In this document: positions 1 to 4,849 of the stretch, in pieces | Layout: each line of letters starts with the position of its first letter | How positions within the stretch are numbered: the first letter of the stretch is position 1 | Source: DATKCJ01 sp035513275 | GTDB lineage: Bacteria > Verrucomicrobiota > Verrucomicrobiia > Opitutales > Opitutaceae | Reading direction: 5' to 3' | Assembly (NCBI GenBank): GCA_035513275.1 | Contig: DATKCJ010000101.1 | Coordinates: 1-7,152 of the forward strand | DNA length: 7,152 nt | The notes under the pieces: model-generated | Databases searched by the model: none | The model's input: only the letters and a program-made list of their open reading frames with translations | What the model was told of the DNA's origin: nothing | Program-made: the position numbers and the translations under genes

Positions 1-2
1 TC

Positions 3-287
3 TTCACAGCGGCCTCGCTCCTCGCGACCGGCGTCGCTGCCGCCGCGACTTCAACGGGCGCGCTGCACACGTGGGGCCCGCTCGTCGATCCCAACATCGC
101 GCTGGTGTGGACTCCTACTGAATTTCGCAGCGTCCCAACCGAGGCCGGCGAGCAGCAGACGCAACCACTCGGCGCAGGCACGCTCGCGCGGATTGAGCGC
201 TCTTTCCTCGGCTGGGTGCAACTCGAGTTTCCCGACGGCCAGACCGGCTGGGTGCGACGCGAGACCGTGGTGCCGCTGTATCGGTAG
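3..287 (+). CDS. C-terminal part of a membrane protein with an SH3-like domain (5' end outside window)
   Basis: Frame 3 is open from the left edge to a TAG at 285-287 and gives 94 residues, so the gene starts upstream of the window. The first ~22 visible residues (FTAASLLATGVAAAATSTGA) are small and hydrophobic and look like a transmembrane helix. The last ~60 residues form a compact bacterial SH3-like (SH3b) pattern: an RSVPTEAG strand, a GAGTLARIERSFLGWVQLEF core and the closing GQTGWVRRETVVPLY. This order, a membrane helix followed by a terminal SH3b repeat with 'GWV(R/K)...V', is seen at the C-terminus of BatE-type proteins of the Bat/MoxR operons. BatE itself also has TPR repeats, which would lie outside the window, so that name is an inference. 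The SH3b domain is the safer statement. A GTG at 105 could be taken as a start but would cut off the membrane segment. Confidence 0.7.
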   Translation, partial: FTAASLLATGVAAAATSTGALHTWGPLVDPNIALVWTPTEFRSVPTEAGEQQTQPLGAGTLARIERSFLGWVQLEFPDGQTGWVRRETVVPLYR

Positions 288-542
288 GGAAGAGGGTGCT
301 TAGTCCCTCACTCGCGACGAACGATTTTGTTTGCTACGATCACTATTGCGGTGCGCGAGAACCGCCGGCTCCGGGTTCGGAGTTCCGCGTTTACGCGGTC
401 TGCTGCGCGGCGCGAATGACCGCGGAACTCCGAACCGCCGAACAAGCGAACGCAGGCCCTCCGAACTCCTTTGGTTCCGGCTACGCGGGGTTGGGGCGAT
501 GGCGCGGGCTCAAGCACCGCGCTACTTTCGGATCCGAAGCCC
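288..542. other. Gene-free stretch between convergent genes
   Basis: I find no convincing coding frame here. The short open frames across it are rich in Arg, Ser and Pro and resemble nothing I know. Five bases after the upstream stop codon is a small hairpin, GAGGG (292-296) paired with CCCTC (305-309) around an 8-base loop. It has no T-tract, so it is at best a weak terminator. The middle holds a long inverted repeat (374-436). After that, CCGAACTCC recurs at 461-469, echoing the repeat arm. The stretch separates a plus-strand gene from minus-strand genes that converge on it, where transcription should end from both sides. Confidence 0.5.
374..436. repeat. Perfect 16-bp inverted repeat with 31-base loop, REP-like
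   Basis: GGTTCGGAGTTCCGCG at 374-389 is the exact reverse complement of CGCGGAACTCCGAACC at 421-436. A competing small hairpin uses the inner end of the left arm: CCGCG (385-389), TTTA loop, CGCGG (394-398). CGCGGT (394-399) can also pair with ACCGCG (419-424). Just outside, GAACC (359-363) could pair with GGTTC (374-378). The dense, mutually exclusive pairing and its place between convergent genes resemble repetitive extragenic palindromes. It could serve as a bidirectional transcription end, but there is no T-run on either side. Whether it is repeated elsewhere in the genome cannot be seen here. Confidence 0.6.
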
Positions 543-656
543 TCAGTAGCTCGCAATCAAACTCGCGCCGGACATCTCGGCCGACTTCGACAGATCCATG
601 AGCGCGAGCATCGTCGGTGCGATGTCGGCGAGCCGGCCTTCGCGCAACTTAGTCGC
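543..656 (-). pseudogene. Fragment of the gpmI 3' end (second copy of the last ~36 codons)
   Basis: Read on the minus strand, this stretch encodes residues matching the C-terminus of the complete gpmI next door: ATKLREGRLADIAPT, then LALM, KS, EM and SLIA, ending at a TGA (545-543). Over 36 aligned residues 29 are identical to GpmI 489-524. The nucleotide match is strongest at 596-650 (52 of 55 bases identical to 1643-1697) and fades on both sides. Upstream of the match the same frame stays open back to the TAA of the zeta-like gene (ALDWLNALRLSS), without iPGM resemblance. No start codon, catalytic residue or metal ligand is present, so this is a remnant. Several differences from the intact copy are synonymous or conservative (Val/Met, Thr/Ser), which suggests that it diverged for a while as coding sequence. 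It may be the original gpmI end, displaced by an insertion. Confidence 0.8.
596..650. repeat. Direct repeat, left copy (gpmI 3'-end sequence)
   Basis: This 55-base stretch matches 1643-1697 in the same orientation at 52 of 55 positions. The differences are two adjacent bases at 611-612 and one at 633. The repeat-to-repeat distance is 1047 bases, and the zeta-like gene is the only intact gene between the copies. The pair is consistent with a duplicated target, an attachment-site-like boundary, or a local segmental duplication. Confidence 0.85.
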
Positions 657-692
657 CGAACTGAGACGCAGCGCGTTCAACCAGTCCAGCGC

Positions 693-1547
693 TTAGATCT
701 TAACATGCGCCAACAGCGCGCGCTCCTCGTCTTCGGGAAGCGGCTCACCGTTTACCTCGAGAATCCGGCGCGCCAGCGGCTCCAATTGTTCCGCCGGCAC
801 TTCGACCATGCCTTTGCCCTCGCGCCATTGGATGATCGGCAGGCCCCATGCCTTGTTCTCGAGCACGACATCGGCAAACGCCTTGCGCATGGCCCGCAGT
901 CCCGCACGCGAATCCTCGCCGAGCGCGAAAGCCGCGGATTCTTCGACTCGCCCTTCCGGCTTCTTTCCCATGACTCTCAGGCTACTTGCTGCCTCGATCT
1001 CAGCAAGCTTCGAGAGGTCCTTTACGCTTAAGACATCATCCTGCTCCTCCACTACAAGCTTTGGTTCCTGCCCGGTATTGTCGAATATCCGCCAGTAATG
1101 CACGAGCGGACGGTAATGCTCGAACAACATGCTCAAACCCTTCCTGAAGCGCCGCTGCTGCACCTCATCAGGAATATTGTGGCCGCCCTTCCGCACCCGC
1201 TGCTTCACCCTTGCCCGGGTGATCTCAAGATCGGGAATCCAAAGATAATCCAACCGGACGCGGTATCCGGCCTCACGCATTTCGCGAAGGAGGTGCGTGT
1301 AGCCGAAGCCCGTGAGCGTTGTCTCGAAAGAAAAATCCTCGCGTCTTTCGAACAGCTCACGCAACCGTCGGAGCATAATGCGGCCGGCTTCAAACGCGAC
1401 GGTGTCCGGCGCGTAGGGCGAAAGACCCGCGGCGATCAGGTCGGCGTTCACAAACTCCCGGCAACGCATTTCCTCCGGCAGGAAGCGCTTCACATACGTC
1501 GTCTTCCCCGCGCCGTTCGGGCCGGCGATGATGAAGAGATTCGGCAT
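693..1547 (-). CDS. Zeta-toxin-like P-loop ATPase (COG4185 type) with a fused antitoxin-like C-terminal domain
   Basis: The 284-residue product begins MPNLFIIAGPNGAGKTT. The Walker A motif GPNGAGKT lies at residues 9-16. A NADLIAAGLSP motif (Asp36), FETTLTG (Glu75) and the lid-like RVRKGGHNIP (around His123) follow. DNTGQEP near residue 156 closes the kinase-like domain. This motif order is that of COG4185 / zeta-toxin-family ATPases, which resemble zeta toxins that phosphorylate UDP-activated sugars; the substrate of this branch is not established. Such proteins usually end near residue 190. Here about 90 residues follow, containing RKAFADVVLENKAWGLPIIQ, then WREGKGMVEVPAEQL. This resembles the short 'LG.....WRDGKV' proteins often encoded beside COG4185 genes, probably as antitoxins. 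I chose ATG 1547 because it sits directly before the P-loop strand. A TTG at 1592, right after the gpmI stop, would add 15 unlikely residues. There is no Shine-Dalgarno site. The gene is flanked by two gpmI 3' ends and has a locally low G+C, suggesting acquisition. Confidence 0.88.
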   Translation of the reverse strand: MPNLFIIAGPNGAGKTTYVKRFLPEEMRCREFVNADLIAAGLSPYAPDTVAFEAGRIMLRRLRELFERREDFSFETTLTGFGYTHLLREMREAGYRVRLDYLWIPDLEITRARVKQRVRKGGHNIPDEVQQRRFRKGLSMLFEHYRPLVHYWRIFDNTGQEPKLVVEEQDDVLSVKDLSKLAEIEAASSLRVMGKKPEGRVEESAAFALGEDSRAGLRAMRKAFADVVLENKAWGLPIIQWREGKGMVEVPAEQLEPLARRILEVNGEPLPEDEERALLAHVKI

Positions 1548-1592
1548 CACGGCAAGTTCACGCGATGCCGTCGCAGTCGTCAACGAGGGCAA

Positions 1593-3167
1593 TCAACCCG
1601 CGATCAGACTCTCACCGGTCATCTCGATCGATTTCGGCAGGCCCATGAGCGCGAGCACGGTCGGTGCGATGTCGGCGAGGCGGCCTTCGCGCAACTTTGT
1701 TGCGGGCGTGAGGCCGGGCGCGACGACGAATGCCTCGACGCGGTTCAGTGTGTGCGCGGTGTGCGGCCCGTTCACAGTCGGGTCCCACATTTGCTCCGCG
1801 TTGCCGTGATCTGCCGTGACGATTGCTGAGCCGCGTCTTTGCTCGATGGCGGCGATCAGTTCACCGACACCGCGGTCCGTTGCCTCGACCGCTGCGGTTG
1901 CGGCCGGCAGCGAGCCAGTGTGGCCGACCATGTCGGCGTTCGCGAAATTCACCACGACGAGGCCGAACTTGCCGGAAAGGATCGCGGCCTTCGCGGCTGC
2001 GGTCACTTCGGCTGCAGACATCTCGGGCTTCTTGTCGTAGGTGGCGACCTTCGGGCTCGGCGGGCACGCGCGCTCCTCACCGGGAAACGGGTCCTTCCTG
2101 TAATTGTTGAAGAAGAAAGTGACATGCGGGTTCTTCTCCGTCTCGGCGCAGCGAAACTGTGCGATGCCGGCTTCGGCCACGACCTGCCCGAGGATGTTTT
2201 TCAACTTCTCGGGCTTTGGCAGGAGCACGTGCACGGGCAGGCCGCTCTCGTATTCCGTCATGGTCGCGTAGAAGAGATCGAGCTTGGGCCCGCGGTCGAA
2301 CCCCTCGAAGCCGTCGATCACAAACGCCTTCGTGATCTCGCGCGGCCGGTCGCCGCGGTAGTTGTAGAAAAGCACGGCATCGCCATCGGCAATCGTGGCG
2401 ACAGGCTTGCCGTCGACGACAACCTGCGTCGGCGCGACGAACTCATCGCCCTTTTGCGAATCGTTCAGCGGATTGTCGTAGTAGAGCTGCACCGCCGCCT
2501 CAGCGTTCGTTGCGGTCGCGCCAGTCTTGCGGCCGGTGAGCAAGTCGTAGGCCTTGCTGACGCGTTCCCAGCGGTTGTCGCGGTCCATCGCCCAAAAGCG
2601 CCCGCACACGCTTGCGATCCGGCCGACGCCGATTTCGCGGCATTGCGCCTCGACTGCGCGCACGTAGCCGAGGCCGCTCGCGGGCGGCGTGTCGCGTCCG
2701 TCAGTGAACGCGTGTATAAACACCTCCGCGATTCCGTCAGCCTTTGCCTGGCGCAACAGCCCGTAGAGATGCTCGAGCATGCCGTGCACGCCTGCGTCGG
2801 AGACAATGCCCATCAAGTGCAGCCGTGACCCGCGCGATTTCACGCGCTCGACGATGCCGCGCCACACGGGATTCGACGCGAGCTTGCGGTCTGAGAAGAG
2901 CTTGTTGATGCGCACTAGCTCCTGGTCGACGACCCGGCCGGCGCCGATGTTCTCATGGCCGACTTCGCTGTTGCCCATCACGCCCTCGGGCAGTCCGACA
3001 TCGAGGCCGCAAGTGCGAAGGAGCGTCACGGGGTAGCGCGCGCGCAGCGAGTCGTCGCACGGCTTTCGCGCGAGGTGCACGGCGTTCGTGGCGTTCTGAG
3101 ACAGGTCGGGGTTGCTCCCCCACCCGTCCCGGATGATCAGGACTACGGGCTTGCTGGCGTTGTGCAT
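1593..3167 (-). CDS. gpmI: 2,3-bisphosphoglycerate-independent phosphoglycerate mutase
   Basis: This 524-residue cytosolic enzyme interconverts 3- and 2-phosphoglycerate in glycolysis and gluconeogenesis, using two Mn(II) ions and a phosphoserine intermediate. Visible family landmarks are the N-terminal metal motif DGWG (Asp14), the catalytic serine in GVMGNSEVGHENIGAGR (Ser67), SDAGVHGM (His128), HAFTDGRDTPP (around 152-162), FYNYRGDRPREI (268-279), NADMVGHTG (Asp412, His416), TADHGNAEQM (Asp453, His454) and GPHTAHTLN (467-475). Length and domain order are full for the family. The FFFNNYRKDPFPGEER and SPKVATYDKKPEMSA segments are typical of the phosphotransferase half. The start is ATG 3167; no Shine-Dalgarno site precedes it, but two palindromes do. 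The TGA (1595-1593) is followed after 45 bases by the zeta-like ATPase in the same frame. The last ~36 codons exist in a second copy at 543-656. The enzyme itself looks intact. Confidence 0.97.
   Translation of the reverse strand: MHNASKPVVLIIRDGWGSNPDLSQNATNAVHLARKPCDDSLRARYPVTLLRTCGLDVGLPEGVMGNSEVGHENIGAGRVVDQELVRINKLFSDRKLASNPVWRGIVERVKSRGSRLHLMGIVSDAGVHGMLEHLYGLLRQAKADGIAEVFIHAFTDGRDTPPASGLGYVRAVEAQCREIGVGRIASVCGRFWAMDRDNRWERVSKAYDLLTGRKTGATATNAEAAVQLYYDNPLNDSQKGDEFVAPTQVVVDGKPVATIADGDAVLFYNYRGDRPREITKAFVIDGFEGFDRGPKLDLFYATMTEYESGLPVHVLLPKPEKLKNILGQVVAEAGIAQFRCAETEKNPHVTFFFNNYRKDPFPGEERACPPSPKVATYDKKPEMSAAEVTAAAKAAILSGKFGLVVVNFANADMVGHTGSLPAATAAVEATDRGVGELIAAIEQRRGSAIVTADHGNAEQMWDPTVNGPHTAHTLNRVEAFVVAPGLTPATKLREGRLADIAPTVLALMGLPKSIEMTGESLIAG
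1643..1697. repeat. Direct repeat, right copy (inside gpmI)
   Basis: This is the intact-gene counterpart of 596-650, identical at 52 of 55 bases. It encodes GpmI residues 491-508, the stretch KLREGRLADIAPTVLALM, which is conserved in the family. The similarity to the left copy therefore cannot be chance base composition. Similarity weakens over the next ~48 bases to the gpmI stop codon, though the protein remains recognisable. Confidence 0.85.
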
Positions 3168-3196
3168 GTTTCAGAAACCGGGTCGCGCGGACCCGG
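3168..3196 (-). promoter_or_regulatory. Two adjacent palindromes in the gpmI leader
   Basis: Immediately upstream of the gpmI ATG (reading leftward) lies GTTTCTGAAAC (3178-3168), a perfect 5+1+5 palindrome touching the start codon. Overlapping it by one base is CCGGGTC (3178-3184), a 5-base loop and GACCCGG (3190-3196), a 7-bp G+C-rich stem. They fill the place where a ribosome-binding site would be, and no purine-rich site is visible. They could be an operator or a leader hairpin that affects translation of gpmI. No clear -35/-10 pair could be picked for this gene. The function is inference only; the symmetry is directly visible. Confidence 0.4.
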
Positions 3197-3381
3197 GCCG
3201 TTGAGCAAACAAGCGGACGTTGTCTGCAGGAAGTAAAAAATGGCGATTCGTTCACACGAGGCTTTCACCCGGTGCCGGAATAGGGAAGATACCCCCCGTG
3301 ACGCTCATCATCAGGGATGCGCTCGTAAACCCTCCGACGTGGTTTGCCTCGTTCCGGGACCTGACGCTTTTTTGCACCATC

Positions 3382-3642
3382 ATGCTGCGCCTCGACATAG
3401 TCATCGAATCTGACGAGGTGGACACCTACCACCGCTGGATTCGCAGGCGCGGCGGAATGGATTTCATACGGGACTTCGTGCGGCCCGGTAGCGAAGACGG
3501 CCTGCGGCTCGACACCGTCCGGGCGTTCCCGCGCACGATTGTCACCGACAGAATCGTCCCGGAAAACGCCCACGCGCTGATCGCCCGGATTAAGGCGAGA
3601 GCACCGGCACGCGACCCTTGGAAGCGTCCGGATGGCCGTTGA
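3382..3642 (+). CDS. Small protein of unknown function
   Basis: The 86-residue product (MLRLDIVIES...KRPDGR) is charged, soluble and Arg-rich (WIRRRGG, ARIKARAP), without a signal peptide or membrane segment. I do not recognise the family. Support for coding is moderate: third codon positions are mostly G or C, as in the neighbouring real genes, and the first residues look like a beta-strand at a natural N-terminus. The frame stays open further upstream, and a GTG at 3298 with AGGGAAG nine bases before it (3282-3288) is a competing start that would give 114 residues. The TGA (3640-3642) lies 31 bases before the hemH start on the same strand, so co-transcription with hemH is likely. It could still be a chance frame in G+C-rich DNA; the antisense frame over the same bases looks worse. 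Confidence 0.45.
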   Translation: MLRLDIVIESDEVDTYHRWIRRRGGMDFIRDFVRPGSEDGLRLDTVRAFPRTIVTDRIVPENAHALIARIKARAPARDPWKRPDGR

Positions 3643-3660
3643 CAATAGGAGTGTTCTGAC

Positions 3661-3665
3661 AAGGG
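3661..3665 (+). promoter_or_regulatory. Ribosome-binding site of hemH
   Basis: AAGGG sits eight bases before ATG 3674, a normal spacing, and decides the hemH start in favour of MSAPAVLLLNLGSP. The ATG at 3632 in the same frame would add 14 residues unlike any ferrochelatase N-terminus and would overlap the preceding gene. An AGGAG at 3647-3651 is too far away (22 bases) to serve ATG 3674. Confidence 0.5.
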
Positions 3666-3673
3666 CTTACGGC

Positions 3674-4714
3674 ATGTCTGCACCTGCGGTTTTGCTTCTC
3701 AATCTGGGCTCGCCGAAGTCGACGTCCGTCCCGGACGTGAGTCGCTACCTCAACGAGTTTCTCGGCGACGAGCGCGTCATCGACAAGCCGGACAGCGCGT
3801 TCCTGCGCTCGCTGCTCGTGAAGCGCATCATCATCCCGAAGCGCGTCGAGAACTCGGCCCATGCCTACGAGAAGATCTGGTCAGCCGAGGGCTCCCCTCT
3901 GATCGCTACCAGCCTTCGCAGCCGCGATGCACTCCGCGCCGCGGCTGCGTGCCCGGTCGAGGCCGCGATGAATTATGGCGAGCCGTCGATCGGCGACACT
4001 TTGCGCAGCCTCGCCGCCGACGGGGTCGACCGCTTGCTTCTGTTTCCGCAATACCCGCATTACGCGATGTCGAGTTGGGAGACCGTTGTGGTGAAGACGC
4101 GGCGCGAAGCTGCCGCGATCGCGCCGCAGATGCGGATCGAGTCGGTCCTTCCCTACTACGGCGACGCCGACTACATCGAGGCACTCGTCGCGAGCGCGCG
4201 GCCCTACCTCGACAAACCGCACGACCATCTCCTTTTCAGCTACCACGGCATTCCCGTGCGGCACCTCACGAAGGCAGACAGCTCCCGCGCGCACTGCCAG
4301 GTCGTGCCAGACTGCTGCAAGGTGGCAAGCCCGGCCCACGCGACTTGCTACAAGGCGCAAGTCACGCGGACGACCGAGCTCTTCGCGGCGCGCGCGGGAC
4401 TCGATCCGGCGCGCTACTCGATCTCCTTCCAGTCGCGCCTCGTCGGCGAGCCGTGGCTGGAGCCGTTCACCGATTTCGAACTCGCACGGCTCGCGAAGGC
4501 CGGGACGAAGCGCCTGCTCATCATCACGCCGGCGTTCATCACAGACTGCCTGGAGACGCTCGAGGAAATCCGGATGGCCGGCAGCGAGACGTTCCTCGAA
4601 GCGGGCGGCCAGAGTTTTGAACACATCCCGTGTCTCAACGACCAGCCGGCGTTTATCCGCTTCCTTTCGGCGCGCGTGGACCAATGGCTCGCGCAAACCC
4701 GGGCGGCCGCCTGA
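3674..4714 (+). CDS. hemH: Ferrochelatase (protoporphyrin/coproporphyrin ferrochelatase)
   Basis: This 346-residue enzyme inserts Fe(II) into the porphyrin macrocycle, the metal-insertion step of heme synthesis. Landmarks in order are LLLNLGSP (7-14), YEKIWSAEGSPL (65-76, the usual 'GSPL' porphyrin-site loop), AMNYGEPSI (98-106), LLLFPQYPHYAMSS (121-134), LFSYHGIP (187-194) with the catalytic His191, SFQSRLVGEPWLEP (251-264), and ITPAFITDCLETLEEI (284-299) with the conserved acidic residue in ETLEE. Length matches bacterial enzymes without a membrane tail, so it is probably cytosolic or peripheral. Between His191 and the SFQSR motif are four cysteines, C208, C214, C215 and C225 (last in ATCYKAQ). 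Some bacterial ferrochelatases bind a [2Fe-2S] cluster through cysteines in an internal segment, so a cluster is possible here but unproven. Whether the substrate is protoporphyrin or coproporphyrin cannot be decided from the sequence. Confidence 0.97.
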   Translation: MSAPAVLLLNLGSPKSTSVPDVSRYLNEFLGDERVIDKPDSAFLRSLLVKRIIIPKRVENSAHAYEKIWSAEGSPLIATSLRSRDALRAAAACPVEAAMNYGEPSIGDTLRSLAADGVDRLLLFPQYPHYAMSSWETVVVKTRREAAAIAPQMRIESVLPYYGDADYIEALVASARPYLDKPHDHLLFSYHGIPVRHLTKADSSRAHCQVVPDCCKVASPAHATCYKAQVTRTTELFAARAGLDPARYSISFQSRLVGEPWLEPFTDFELARLAKAGTKRLLIITPAFITDCLETLEEIRMAGSETFLEAGGQSFEHIPCLNDQPAFIRFLSARVDQWLAQTRAAA

Positions 4715-4726
4715 CGCGATGAACTG

Positions 4727-4849
4727 TTGCGACACATCGTCTTTGCCCTCGTCGTGTCGGGCGTCGCGCAGATTTACTTTGCTCAAGTGCGACGTCGGGA
4801 TTTCCATGATCCGACTTCCGTCGAAAACCCAGCCTGTTTTCAACCGTGA
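4727..4849 (+). CDS. Possible 40-residue single-pass membrane peptide
   Basis: After the hemH stop the same frame remains open to a TGA at 4847-4849. From TTG 4727 it encodes MRHIVFALVVSGVAQIYFAQ, followed by a basic VRRRDFHDP and a short polar tail ending in PACFQP. That is a plausible transmembrane helix of about 17 residues with a positively charged cytoplasmic flank. Its stop overlaps the GTG start of the histidine kinase (GTGA, 4846-4849), the geometry of translational coupling. There is no good Shine-Dalgarno site and the TTG start is weak, so this may be only a chance frame. It could also be the former N-terminal membrane anchor of the kinase, separated by a frameshift. Confidence 0.3.
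   Translation: MRHIVFALVVSGVAQIYFAQVRRRDFHDPTSVENPACFQP

Noticed and set aside
1548..1592. TTG 1592 as start of the zeta-like ATPase
   Set aside because: It would abut the gpmI stop codon and add 15 residues before the P-loop strand that the family does not have; ATG 1547 is the natural start.
1098..2828. Long plus-strand open frames opposite gpmI and the zeta-like gene
   Set aside because: They are antisense to genes with complete catalytic motifs. Their resemblance to the frame at 471-1031 merely reflects the gpmI end duplication.
3639..3644. TTGACA as a -35 box for hemH
   Set aside because: No acceptable -10 hexamer lies 15-19 bases downstream, and the ATG would fall almost on the promoter.
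3265..3645. Minus-strand open frame (126 codons) opposite the small unknown gene
   Set aside because: Its composition is Arg/Pro/Val-rich, without a plausible fold, and codon use favours the plus strand.
3632..3673. ATG 3632 as hemH start
   Set aside because: It overlaps the preceding frame and adds residues unlike ferrochelatase N-termini. ATG 3674 has an AAGGG at proper spacing.
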